DNA of 18,337 bases, from contig JBEIDK010000055.1 in assembly GCA_040383485.1 (NCBI GenBank), forward strand, positions 1 through 18,337, read 5' to 3'. This DNA is from JBEIDK01 sp040383485 (GTDB lineage: Bacteria > Bacteroidota > Bacteroidia > UBA4408). Position 1 is the stretch's first letter; each line of letters opens with the position of its first letter. Positions 1 to 8,056 of this stretch are shown here, one piece after another. The position numbers and the translations under genes were made by a program. The notes beneath the pieces are model-generated. The model did not search any database and had not been told where the DNA came from. It was given only the letters and a program-made list of their open reading frames with translations.

Positions 1-75
1 ATTGCAATTATTGACCATATTATTGTTACAGATAAAGCATACTATAGCTTTGCCGATAATGGCATGATGGGTTAA
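1..75 (+). CDS. radC: RadC-like protein (JAB/MPN domain), C-terminal 24 residues only
   Basis: An open frame enters from the left edge and stops at TAA (73-75). Its last residues read IAIIDHIIVTDKAYYSFADN followed by GMMG. The pattern DH-[IL]-I-x(4)-YYSFAD-x-G is the characteristic end of RadC (formerly DUF2466) proteins, a JAB/MPN metalloprotease-like family named for DNA repair but with no firmly established function. The catalytic JAMM motif lies upstream, outside the window. It is the only + strand gene here and it converges on hemH, with 16 bases between the two stop codons and no recognisable terminator between them. The fragment is short, so the call rests on this C-terminal signature alone. 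Confidence 0.75.
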   Translation: MAIIDHIIVTDKAYYSFADNGMMG

Positions 76-91
76 TGATTAAGAATATTAA

Positions 92-1105
92 TTAATTTTC
101 GTTTTTTAGAATAATATTTTTCAAGGCCTCAACCCAAGTATCATTGCTATTTAAGCTAGGAACTAATTGTATTTTTTCGCCACCATGTTCTTCAAAAAGT
201 TCCTGGTATTCTGAACCTATTTCATGCAAGGTTTCCAAACAATCAGCAACAAAAGCGGGTGAAAAACAAAGTATTTTCTTAATCCCTTTTTTTGCAAGGT
301 CAATTATTACTAAATCAGAATATGGCTTTATCCATGGCGTGCTACCTAATCTAGATTGAAAACTAATTGTATATTTTTTTTCTTCAATATTCATTCGCCT
401 TGCAATATTCCTTGCAGTTTCAAAACAAGCTGCGCGATAACAACTATAATTTTTTTCTGAAATAGAAGCGCAGCAATTATCTTTTAAACAATGGTCATAA
501 CAATCACCCTTTCTAATTTGCCTTTCAGGTAAACCATGAAAACTAAAAACTACATGGTCAAATTCATTTACATTGAATTTGTTACCATTCTCAACCACCG
601 CATTTAAAAATCCTTCATCATCATAAAATTGATGAATGGCTTTAACGCTAGGCATTGTTTGCCAAGTATTTATTACTTCGTAAATTTTTTGCAAGGTACT
701 ACCAGTGCTACTTGAAGCGTATTGCGGATATAGTGGCACAACAATTAATTTGTGAGTTCCGTTATTTTGTATTCTCCTAAGGGCATCTTCTACTGGAGGA
801 TTTTGATAACGCATACCAAATTCAACAATATAATTATCACCTAGCAATGATTGTAGTTTCTTTTGCAAATCTAAACCATGATAAAGCAATGGCGAACCTC
901 TTTCATTAAAAATATGACTATAAAGTTTTGCAGACTTAGGAGCACGAAACGGAATGATAATTCCATTTACCAAAATAAATCTTCCAATAGGATTTATATC
1001 AATTACACGTTCGTCGTTTAAAAATTGAGTTAGGTATTTTCTAACATCTTTAGTTGATGCACTATCTGGAGTGCCAAGATTTACAAGTAGTACGGTAGTT
1101 TTCAA
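92..1105 (-). CDS. hemH: Ferrochelatase (coproporphyrin or protoporphyrin type not resolved), TTG start
   Basis: Inserts Fe2+ into a porphyrin at the end of heme synthesis. The 337 residues match family length. They open with the typical VLLVNLGTP; SFHGLPERQ carries the catalytic His190, and ETLHEIG carries Glu291 of the active site. Between them lies an unusual cysteine-rich segment (C202, C206, C211, C212, C222, C227), which resembles the internal cysteine motif that ligates a [2Fe-2S] cluster in some bacterial ferrochelatases; that assignment is inference. The start must be TTG at 1105-1103: an in-frame TAA lies 3 bases upstream (1111-1109), and the next in-frame Met is residue 98, far inside the conserved fold. 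It follows hemB by 72 bases on the same strand, so cotranscription is plausible. No transmembrane segment is evident. Confidence 0.95.
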   Translation of the reverse strand: MKTTVLLVNLGTPDSASTKDVRKYLTQFLNDERVIDINPIGRFILVNGIIIPFRAPKSAKLYSHIFNERGSPLLYHGLDLQKKLQSLLGDNYIVEFGMRYQNPPVEDALRRIQNNGTHKLIVVPLYPQYASSSTGSTLQKIYEVINTWQTMPSVKAIHQFYDDEGFLNAVVENGNKFNVNEFDHVVFSFHGLPERQIRKGDCYDHCLKDNCCASISEKNYSCYRAACFETARNIARRMNIEEKKYTISFQSRLGSTPWIKPYSDLVIIDLAKKGIKKILCFSPAFVADCLETLHEIGSEYQELFEEHGGEKIQLVPSLNSNDTWVEALKNIILKNEN

Positions 1106-1108
1106 TTG

Positions 1109-1132
1109 TTAGTCGTTTGTCATTTATTAGTA
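1109..1132. repeat. Short degenerate heptamer-like tract upstream of hemH
   Basis: The + strand reads TTAGTCG, TTTGTCA, TTTATTAGT in direct succession, and a further TTAGTCTTT lies about 40 bases away at 1151-1159, so the hemB-hemH gap contains several copies of a loose TTAGTC/TTTGTC unit. From memory, similar TTAGTC/TTTGTC strings recur between genes in Bacteroidota genomes. With a single locus visible I cannot show that it is a dispersed repeat rather than AT-rich chance. It abuts the TTG start of hemH. Confidence 0.3.
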
Positions 1133-1177
1133 ATTGTAACTGCTTAATAATTAGTCTTTGGCAATTCTTAAATTGTA

Positions 1178-2149
1178 TTAATTCATCCAGCCCTTCTCTA
1201 ATATTTCTTTACAGTGATAGGTAATAATAATTGAGGCACCTGCACGTGCAAATGCATACATATTTTCCATCACAATTTTTTGCTCATCAACAAAACCGGC
1301 CATAGTAGCAGCTTTTACCATCGAATATTCTCCACTAACATTATAGCAAGCTACAGGTAGATTAGTATTTTGTTTCACCCTATTTATAATATCTAAATAA
1401 GCTAATGCAGGTTTAACCATAACAACATCAGCACCTTCTTGTTCATCAAAGCTTGCTTCGCGTAATGCTTCATTGCTATTTCTATAATCCATTTGATACT
1501 GCTTTCTATCACCACTTTGAGGTGAAGAATCTGCGGCTTCTCGGAAAGGGCCGTAATAAGCAGATGCATATTTTACAGAATAACTCATTATTGCTGTTTC
1601 AAACAATTCGTTACCATCTAAAATATTTCTAATAGCCCCTACCCTGCCGTCCATCATATCCGAAGGAGCTACCATATCAGCTCCTGCCTTTGCATGAGTC
1701 AATGCCATATTTGCCAGTATGTGCAATGTTTCATCATTCTGTACATAATTATTTTCTAATACGCCGCAATGTCCGTGAGTTGTATAGGCACACAAACAAA
1801 TATCAGTAATAACATAAATATCACTTCCGAACTTTTCTTTTAATGCCTTAACAGCAGTTGGTACAATTGAATTATGACTACAAGACGAAAGTCCTTTCTC
1901 ATCTTTTGTTTCGCCGACACCAAACAGCAATACTTTATTTATACCAAGCTTTAATAATTCTTCGATGTCATTTAAAAGCATATCAACACTAAATTGATTT
2001 ATGCCAGGCATAGCATTTATTGGTTGTTTTATTCCACTACCATGCATTACAAAATAAGGGTAAACAAACATTGATTTATTCAATTTCGTTTCTGCAATTG
2101 TATCTCTTATGATTGCGTTTACCCGCAATCTCCTTGGACGAATTATCAT
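1178..2149 (-). CDS. hemB: Porphobilinogen synthase (delta-aminolevulinate dehydratase), zinc-type
   Basis: Condenses two 5-aminolevulinate molecules into porphobilinogen, the second common step of tetrapyrrole synthesis, in the cytosol as a homo-oligomer. The 323 residues are full length. The two active-site lysines fall where expected: K193 in SYSVKYASAYYGPF, and Schiff-base K246 in DVVMVKPALAYLD. The metal site DICLCAYTTHGHCG supplies C118, C120 and C128, the three-cysteine zinc form rather than the aspartate magnesium form. GADMVAPSDMMDGRVGAIR is the usual substrate-site segment. The ATG at 2149 is preceded by a candidate -7 box about 20 bases upstream. hemH lies downstream on the same strand. 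Confidence 0.97.
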   Translation of the reverse strand: MIIRPRRLRVNAIIRDTIAETKLNKSMFVYPYFVMHGSGIKQPINAMPGINQFSVDMLLNDIEELLKLGINKVLLFGVGETKDEKGLSSCSHNSIVPTAVKALKEKFGSDIYVITDICLCAYTTHGHCGVLENNYVQNDETLHILANMALTHAKAGADMVAPSDMMDGRVGAIRNILDGNELFETAIMSYSVKYASAYYGPFREAADSSPQSGDRKQYQMDYRNSNEALREASFDEQEGADVVMVKPALAYLDIINRVKQNTNLPVACYNVSGEYSMVKAATMAGFVDEQKIVMENMYAFARAGASIIITYHCKEILEKGWMN

Positions 2150-2168
2150 GATTTACTTGTATTTTGTG

Positions 2169-2176
2169 CGAATATA
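2169..2176 (-). promoter_or_regulatory. Candidate Bacteroidota -7 box for hemB
   Basis: On the - strand this reads TATATTCG, a fit to TAnnTTYG, and ends 20 bases before the hemB ATG. No TTG -33 element is seen at the usual spacing. The surrounding DNA is very AT-rich, so chance matches are possible. Confidence 0.3.
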
Positions 2177-2240
2177 TATCTAATAATTTATGATTAAAAT
2201 CTGCTTGAAAATTATTACATCAATAATCACAACTAATAAC

Positions 2241-3986
2241 CTATTTGTCGATAATAAGTTTACTAACGAATGATTTATTCATTGCAATAAATTTTACAAA
2301 AAACAATCCATTACCATAATTTGAATTTAGTATGTCGAGTTGAACAGTATTTTTTCCTTGTTGTAATAAACCATTAATTGGCTCAGCAATAAGTTGACCA
2401 ATGGAATTGTATATTTGAATTATACCCTTTTCACTTTGCGGAATAAAGAATTCTATATTAAGTAAATCCTTGACTGGATTAGGCAATAGAATTGGTTTTT
2501 TTAGAGCATAATATGTAAATCTTAAGTCTTCACAAACTTCTGTGTTTAATAGTTGGAAAGGATTAGGGCCGCAAATTTGAGTTTTTTGAGCATCACTAAT
2601 AATTTCATTCGTACAATTAATACTATTGATATCAATTATTCTTTTTTCATCACCTTTATTTATTGAGTAATGCATTAAGTTAGAATTGTCTATCACATGT
2701 CCTAACTGAGCAGCATGTCCTAGTTCATGTGTAGCTACCGATAAAAAATCGAATTGATCATTTGTAGTAACATTTGAATCGAGGTTCCATAAAGCAGTAT
2801 CTAAAAAAACCATATCAAATTCTTTTACATACCAATATGCATCGGTGCATGAAACAAAATAACTATAGGTAATTCCTAAAATACCTGGCTTTAACTCTCC
2901 TGCTTTTGCAAATCGCACAATGTTAGTGTTATCGGAAGCCTTTATATCAAGAGCAGTTGGGTTAGTTAAAGTAAAGTTAACTAATGAGCTACACCTCCAA
3001 TTTGATAGCGCTTTTTCATATGCAATTTTTGCTGCTGTATTAGCTTCGAACTTATCATTTAAACTTATTAAATAACCTCCTGTTTGACTTTGGTTTACCA
3101 AATTGGTTTTAAACTGAAATAAACCATTTGATGATTCAACCGAGCTACGAGCATAATCAACTTTTAGTGTTTGAGTGCTAATGGATGTAAAATTATTTTG
3201 CTTTACCCATACCTTTCCTGTTCCTGCTTTTGATGGAACACGAACTATAATTTTAGAGTCAGACCAACTAAGAATATTAGAACCTAAAACAGAAATAAAT
3301 GTTGCGCCACCATCATCTGCGTTAGCAAAATAAACTAAACCTGTGCTTTGAATACCAAAACCAGAGCCTGATATTGCTAAACTACTTTCGGTTCCAGCGG
3401 TTATTGTTAAAGGAGATAAATTTGTAATGAATGGATTAGTGTGTAACTGCTTATTTTTACTACAATTGATAACAGTAAAATTATTAAATTGTACAAATGA
3501 TTGTCCAATATTTTGTTCTAGTAATTTTACAAAAGCGTTTTCGCCAATTGCACTAAATTTAAGAAAAGAGTTAGAAATTGAATTGGTAATTAAATCGTAT
3601 TTGAAAATAGATTGATTAGCCGCTGAAAGTTCAAAAACATTATCAATATTCTTCGATAAAAAAAAAGTCCCCATCTCATTCAAAAACAATTCATCTTCTG
3701 CACTTGATTTAATTTTCAGATTATCCAATTCCCCTCCTTCGGCAATAAATACAACAGTATCAGTAGTTTTTCCTTTAAATGATTTTGAAACTAAAATTGT
3801 ATATTTGGTATGGATAAAAGATTTATCGGAATTGTAAAAATAATCTTTAGCAATAATTTTTCCTTCAAGAATGTTGCTAGAATACTTAACTAAATCTTGA
3901 ATGCTTAACTTATAAAAGCCACAATTAGAAAAAGATTCGTTCCTAAATGTCAGTAAAATAAAAAATAGAATTAATTTTTTCTTCAT
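2241..3986 (-). CDS. Secreted matrixin-like zinc metalloprotease with IPT/TIG domain and T9SS sorting tail
   Basis: 581 residues, taking ATG at 3986 as start; an in-frame TTG immediately before it could add one residue. Order: signal peptide (KKK then a hydrophobic stretch, residues 1-20); an N-terminal module of about 150 residues containing the pattern EGKII...TKYTILVSKSFKG; an IPT/TIG Ig-like domain (about 187-277); a metzincin domain (about 285-470) with HELGHAAQLGH, giving zinc ligands H420, H424, H430 and catalytic E421, followed by a likely Met-turn at M438 (SNLMHY); and a type A T9SS sorting domain (about 497-581: LLPNPVKDLLNI, NSIGQLI, GLFFVKF, KLIIDK). The position that is usually Gly in HEXXHXXGXXH is Gln here. 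The start overlaps the stop of the NUDIX gene by one base (TGATG), implying coupling. Substrate unknown; expected on the cell surface or released. Confidence 0.85.
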   Translation of the reverse strand: MKKKLILFFILLTFRNESFSNCGFYKLSIQDLVKYSSNILEGKIIAKDYFYNSDKSFIHTKYTILVSKSFKGKTTDTVVFIAEGGELDNLKIKSSAEDELFLNEMGTFFLSKNIDNVFELSAANQSIFKYDLITNSISNSFLKFSAIGENAFVKLLEQNIGQSFVQFNNFTVINCSKNKQLHTNPFITNLSPLTITAGTESSLAISGSGFGIQSTGLVYFANADDGGATFISVLGSNILSWSDSKIIVRVPSKAGTGKVWVKQNNFTSISTQTLKVDYARSSVESSNGLFQFKTNLVNQSQTGGYLISLNDKFEANTAAKIAYEKALSNWRCSSLVNFTLTNPTALDIKASDNTNIVRFAKAGELKPGILGITYSYFVSCTDAYWYVKEFDMVFLDTALWNLDSNVTTNDQFDFLSVATHELGHAAQLGHVIDNSNLMHYSINKGDEKRIIDINSINCTNEIISDAQKTQICGPNPFQLLNTEVCEDLRFTYYALKKPILLPNPVKDLLNIEFFIPQSEKGIIQIYNSIGQLIAEPINGLLQQGKNTVQLDILNSNYGNGLFFVKFIAMNKSFVSKLIIDK

Positions 3987-4630
3987 CAAAGTTTTTTAAA
4001 AATGGCTTCAAGTTCACTTAATATAATTGCAGTTGCTCCCCATACCTTATGGTTGTTTATTAAATAATAGGGTGCCATAACATTTGAGCCACTTGGATGT
4101 TTTTCAATTATCATTTTATTCTTTATACTTTCATTGGTAATATGAAAAGCGTTGAATTCAATAATTTCGGCAACTTCAGATTTATCAATAATAAAATTTG
4201 GCGTTTCGTTACAATAAGCAAGAAATGGGTATACTAAAAAATTACTTGGCGGTATGTATAAATTACTTAGTTCAGTCAAAACATTAATGTGTTGCCCGTC
4301 AATTCCAATCTCTTCTTTTGTTTCGCGTAAGGCTGTAGCTTTTAAATTCTCATCTGAATCGTCCTTCTTTCCTCCAGCAAAACTAATTTGAGCACTATGT
4401 ACACCTTTGTAGCTTTGTCTTAAGGTTAAAACCATGGTAGGTTCTAACTTTTCGTTTGGATATATTAAAGCTAACACTGCACTTATTTTAGGGTTCAATT
4501 TTTCAAAATCATAAGCACTCATTTTACTTCTGATGCTAGGCGCCATAAGCAATTGCGAATCTTCGCCAGGCAATGGTTCTTGTAGCTGAAACTTTAGTTT
4601 TTCTAGAAAAGTATAAAAGTCCATTTTCAT
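3986..4630 (-). CDS. NUDIX hydrolase of the CoA pyrophosphatase (NudL/YeaB-like) type
   Basis: 214 residues. The Nudix box is at about 87-109, with LRETKEEIGI giving the REXXEEXG metal-binding core at 102-109. It is preceded by VLTLRQSYKGVHSAQISFAGG, which aligns with the UPF0035 motif (LTxRSxxLxxHxGQxxFPGG) that marks CoA pyrophosphatases. The Gly-to-core spacing also follows that group rather than the strict Nudix consensus. Family members cleave CoA and derivatives to 3',5'-ADP and phosphopantetheine; this substrate is inferred. Two ATGs are possible (4630 and, two codons later, 4624). It starts 2 bases after the argS stop and its TGA shares a base with the ATG of the secreted protease, so the three are probably one transcript. 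No signal peptide: cytosolic. Confidence 0.85.
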   Translation of the reverse strand: MKMDFYTFLEKLKFQLQEPLPGEDSQLLMAPSIRSKMSAYDFEKLNPKISAVLALIYPNEKLEPTMVLTLRQSYKGVHSAQISFAGGKKDDSDENLKATALRETKEEIGIDGQHINVLTELSNLYIPPSNFLVYPFLAYCNETPNFIIDKSEVAEIIEFNAFHITNESIKNKMIIEKHPSGSNVMAPYYLINNHKVWGATAIILSELEAIFKKL

Positions 4631-4632
4631 TT

Positions 4633-6411
4633 TTACATTCTTTCAGGTACAGAAATTCCAAGTAGACCCATGCAATTTTTAATTGTAGTTGCTGTGAAAC
4701 TTGAAAGTTGAAGTCTGAAATTTTTAATTTCTTCTTTTTCTTCTTTTAAAATATTATGGTCATGATAAAAGCCATTGTATTCTTTGGCTAATTCATACAC
4801 ATAATTTGCAACTAATGCTGGGCTATATTCTTTTCCTGCATCAATTAATACTTGAGGAAACTCATGCAATAATTTTATTAATCCTTTTTCTTTTTCATTT
4901 AAATCAATATTTGTTGATGCATTATTAAACTCATTTGCTTTTCTTAATATTGATTTAATTCGAGCATATGTATACTGAATAAATGGTGCTGTGTTTCCTT
5001 GAAAATCAATAGATTCCTTTGGGTCGAACATCATTTTCTTTTTGGGATCAACTTTTAAAATAAAATATTTTAATGCCCCCATTCCAATGGTTTCAAACAA
5101 TTCTGCGGCTTCTTCATTCGATAAACCTTCCGTTTTACCTAGGTTTTCTGTAGTTTCTTTTGCAGTTCTAATCATTTCATCCATCAAATCATCTGCATCA
5201 ACAACAGTACCTTCTCGTGATTTCATTTTGCCTTCAGGCAATTCAACCATGCCATAAGAAAGATGAAACATTTCATTTGCCCATTCAAATCCCAATTTTT
5301 TAAGAATTAAAAACAATACTTTAAAGTGATAGTCTTGTTCGTTACCTACTACATAAACCATTTTAGAAAAATTAAAATCGTTATGACGTAAGGTTGCTGT
5401 TCCTAAATCTTGAGTAATATACAATGAGGTGCCATCGCCACGCTGCACAACTTTTTGGTCTAATCCGTCATCTGTTAAATCAATCCAAACACTGCCGTCA
5501 TCCTTTTTAAATAACACACCACTTTCTAAGCCAAACTGTACCAAATCTTTGCCTAATAAATATGTATTTGATTCATAATAAATCTTATCAAAGTCAACAC
5601 CCATTCTCCTATACGTAACATCAAATCCTTGGTATACCCAAGCATTCATTTTCATCCAAAGAGCAATTGTTTCTGAATCTCCACTTTCCCACTTTTGCAA
5701 CATTTGTTGCACCGCTAGCATCGATGGAGCTTGTTTCTCAGCCTCTTCCTTAGTTTTACCTTGATGAATAAGACCCTCTACTTCGGCTTTAAAAATTTTA
5801 TCAAAGGCAACATAATAATCACCAACTAAATGGTCTCCTTTTTTGTTAGAACTTTCTGGAGTTTCACCATTTCCTTGAATTTGATATGCATACATACTTT
5901 TACAGATATGCACACCACGGTCATTTACTATGTTTACTTTTTTAACATTATACCCATTTGCTTTTAAAATTTGCGCCACACTATAGCCAAGTAAATTATT
6001 ACGGACATGGCCAAGATGCAGAGGTTTATTAGTGTTTGGCGACGAGTATTCTACTACAACTGTTGGAGAATTTTTTTCTTTTACCTTAATTCCGAAATCG
6101 AGATTAGATTTTTCGGAGTTAAAAAACGCTAACCAGTATTTAGTGTCAATTTCTAAATTTAGGAAACCTTGTACAACATTATAGTTGTAAACTAAATCAG
6201 AATTTAATTTCAAATATTCGCCTATTAAACCAGCAGTTTCAACTGGATTTTTTTTAGATGCTTTGGAGTAAGGAAAAACAACTAAAGTAATATCACCAAT
6301 AAACTCTTTTTTTGTTTTTTGAAATAGGACAGTGCTCGGATTAATATCTAAATCGAATATTTTTTGTAATGATTCTGAAATGCTTATTGACAAGCTATCT
6401 TGAAGTAACAT
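4633..6411 (-). CDS. argS: Arginyl-tRNA synthetase
   Basis: Class I aminoacyl-tRNA synthetase charging tRNA-Arg with arginine. 592 residues, the normal bacterial length. An N-terminal tRNA-recognition domain covers about 1-110. The catalytic core has SSPNTNKPLHLGHVRNN, with the HIGH motif as HLGH at 132-135, and the KMSKS loop as KMKSR at 395-399 followed by EGTVVDADDL. The C-terminal DALR anticodon-binding helical domain starts near 475 (FIQYTYARIKSILRKA) and the protein ends in ISVPERM, the usual ending in -ERM. It lies downstream of pyruvate kinase but is separated from it by a strong terminator, so it needs its own promoter; a weak candidate lies at 6433-6440. It heads the argS - NUDIX - protease operon (2-base gap to the next gene). 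Confidence 0.97.
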   Translation of the reverse strand: MLLQDSLSISISESLQKIFDLDINPSTVLFQKTKKEFIGDITLVVFPYSKASKKNPVETAGLIGEYLKLNSDLVYNYNVVQGFLNLEIDTKYWLAFFNSEKSNLDFGIKVKEKNSPTVVVEYSSPNTNKPLHLGHVRNNLLGYSVAQILKANGYNVKKVNIVNDRGVHICKSMYAYQIQGNGETPESSNKKGDHLVGDYYVAFDKIFKAEVEGLIHQGKTKEEAEKQAPSMLAVQQMLQKWESGDSETIALWMKMNAWVYQGFDVTYRRMGVDFDKIYYESNTYLLGKDLVQFGLESGVLFKKDDGSVWIDLTDDGLDQKVVQRGDGTSLYITQDLGTATLRHNDFNFSKMVYVVGNEQDYHFKVLFLILKKLGFEWANEMFHLSYGMVELPEGKMKSREGTVVDADDLMDEMIRTAKETTENLGKTEGLSNEEAAELFETIGMGALKYFILKVDPKKKMMFDPKESIDFQGNTAPFIQYTYARIKSILRKANEFNNASTNIDLNEKEKGLIKLLHEFPQVLIDAGKEYSPALVANYVYELAKEYNGFYHDHNILKEEKEEIKNFRLQLSSFTATTIKNCMGLLGISVPERM

Positions 6412-6432
6412 GGATGATAAAATTTATATTTA

Positions 6433-6440
6433 CAATGATA
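6433..6440 (-). promoter_or_regulatory. Weak candidate -7 box for argS
   Basis: On the - strand this reads TATCATTG, one mismatch from TAnnTTTG, ending 22 bases before the argS ATG and directly downstream of the pyruvate kinase terminator. Some promoter should lie in this 36-base gap if the terminator works. No -33 TTG is visible. Confidence 0.2.
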
Positions 6441-6447
6441 AGGAAAT

Positions 6448-6483
6448 AAAAAAACCTAAACCTTTTTAGGTTTAGGTTTTTTT
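6448..6483 (-). terminator. Intrinsic terminator of pyruvate kinase (symmetrical, could act both ways)
   Basis: A perfect 16-base inverted repeat (6448-6463 and 6468-6483) with a 4-base loop. The core CCTAAACCT/AGGTTTAGG is flanked by A-runs and T-runs, so each strand ends in seven U after the GC-containing part of the stem. It begins 15 bases past the pyk stop. Because it is symmetrical it would also stop antisense transcripts leaving argS. Confidence 0.85.
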
Positions 6484-6498
6484 AATGGATTATATTGT

Positions 6499-7926
6499 TT
6501 ATGAAATATAACTTAATTTAAGCATATTGGCTCTGCCTTTGTCTTGCATTGGCATACTGGCAATATTTATTATTAAATCATCGACATTTACGAATCCATT
6601 AACTTTTAAAAATTCTTTTATATCCTGAATAGTCTGGTCTGTACTATCATATCTATTATAATAAAAACCTCTAACCCCCCATACCAAACTAAGTGTATTT
6701 AATAACGCCGGATTATCAGTAAATACAAAAATATTAGCATGTGGTCGATGGCTACTTAATTTAAATCCAGTATAACCGCTATTTGTCATAGTTACTAAAG
6801 CTTTTGCTTGCACTTGCCTTGCCATTACACAAGCATTATAACAAATAGAATCAGAAATAAACGTATGATTTTTTATTGTTGGTTGGTGTTCCTTAAAATA
6901 AATATTTCCTTTTGCCTCGACAGCTTTTATTATACTGTGCATGTGTTCAATTACTTGTACTGGAAATTTTCCAACAGAAGTTTCACCGCTTAACATAACA
7001 GCGTCTGCACCATCCATCACTGCATTTGCTACGTCATTTACCTCTGCCCTAGTTGGTGTATAATTTGTAATCATACTTTCCATCATTTGAGTAGCAATAA
7101 TTACAGGTTTAGACGCTGCAATACATTTTTGAACAATCATTTTTTGTAATAGTGGCACTTGCTCCATTGGCATTTCAACACCAAGGTCTCCACGGGCAAC
7201 CATAACAGCATCAGTCATATCAATAATGTTATCAATCTCATCAATCGCCTCTGGCTTCTCAATTTTAGCAACTACTCGCGACGTCTTTTTTGCATTCTTA
7301 ATTCGTTCTTTTAAATCCACAACATCTGTAACAGTTCTAACAAAAGAAAGTCCAATCCACTCTGCATCGTTTTGTAGGGCAAAATCTAAATCAGCCAAAT
7401 CTTTTTTCGTAAGCGAAGGCAATGAAATTTTTGTGTTGGGTAGGTTCACTCCTTTCTTTGATGAAAGAAATCCACCATTCACTATAATTGCCTTTACTTC
7501 ATCTTTTTTATTTGTTTCAGTTACACGTAATTTCAATTTCCCATCATCAATCAGAACAAAATCATTAATTGCAACATCTTTAGGAAATTCAGGATAAGTG
7601 ATATAAACCTTTTCGGCAGTGCCAATGCACTCGTTTGTTGTTATAATTATTTCCTTATCATTAATAAGTTCAACACTATTATTTTCAACATTACCTATTC
7701 TGAGTTTAGGCCCTTGAAGGTCAACTAAAATTGCAACATTGGTTTTTTTATAAACATTTATTTTTCGAATGATGTCTATTATTTTTTGATGGTCCTCATA
7801 TTTACCATGAGATGAATTAATCCTCGCTACATCTAATCCTGCGTCAATCATACTTTCTAAAATTTCAACACTAGCACATGCAGGTCCCATTGTTGCAACA
7901 ATCTTTGTTTTACTCCAAGTTTTCAT
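6499..7926 (-). CDS. pyk: Pyruvate kinase
   Basis: Converts phosphoenolpyruvate and ADP to pyruvate and ATP, the last step of glycolysis. 475 residues, the usual length for the short bacterial form without an extra C-terminal PEP-utiliser-like domain. Visible residues: RINSSHG (R35, N37, S39) and LVDLQGPKLRIG (D69) at the nucleotide/potassium site; AKIEKPEAIDEIDNI (catalytic K221, Mg2+ ligand E223); VARGDLGVEMP (Mg2+ ligand D247); and IATQMMESM. The B domain spans roughly 71-170 and the C-terminal allosteric-type domain about 350-475. ATG at 7926 follows an AT-rich leader. It appears monocistronic: the terminator of the upstream secreted-protein genes lies before it and its own terminator follows it. 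Confidence 0.97.
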   Translation of the reverse strand: MKTWSKTKIVATMGPACASVEILESMIDAGLDVARINSSHGKYEDHQKIIDIIRKINVYKKTNVAILVDLQGPKLRIGNVENNSVELINDKEIIITTNECIGTAEKVYITYPEFPKDVAINDFVLIDDGKLKLRVTETNKKDEVKAIIVNGGFLSSKKGVNLPNTKISLPSLTKKDLADLDFALQNDAEWIGLSFVRTVTDVVDLKERIKNAKKTSRVVAKIEKPEAIDEIDNIIDMTDAVMVARGDLGVEMPMEQVPLLQKMIVQKCIAASKPVIIATQMMESMITNYTPTRAEVNDVANAVMDGADAVMLSGETSVGKFPVQVIEHMHSIIKAVEAKGNIYFKEHQPTIKNHTFISDSICYNACVMARQVQAKALVTMTNSGYTGFKLSSHRPHANIFVFTDNPALLNTLSLVWGVRGFYYNRYDSTDQTIQDIKEFLKVNGFVNVDDLIINIASMPMQDKGRANMLKLSYIS

Positions 7927-7968
7927 TACTCTTATATCTTAAATTATATTTCTTTTATAATATTAGTT

Positions 7969-7976
7969 CGAAGGTA
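7969..7976 (-). promoter_or_regulatory. Candidate -7 box for pyruvate kinase
   Basis: On the - strand this reads TACCTTCG, fitting TAnnTTYG, 43 bases before the pyk ATG and downstream of the preceding terminator. No -33 TTG at the expected spacing, so support is modest. Confidence 0.3.
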
Positions 7977-8056
7977 TAGAAATAATAATGCTACACTATC
8001 CATTAGAATATCTTAACAATACTATAACACACCAAAGTGTAATAATAACAAAAAGC

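Noticed and set aside
2181..2217. A nine-base inverted repeat (taataattt/aaattatta) between the protease gene and hemB
   Set aside because: It is AT-only with a 19-base loop and no U-run, so it is unlikely to be a terminator; such pairs are expected at this base composition.
3987..3989. TTG as the start of the metalloprotease gene
   Set aside because: An ATG follows immediately and gives the standard MKKK signal peptide start, so the ATG at 3986 is preferred.
7226..7597. A 123-codon + strand frame antisense to pyruvate kinase
   Set aside because: It is the complement of a strongly conserved gene, has a Ser/Phe-rich composition typical of antisense shadows, and resembles no known protein.
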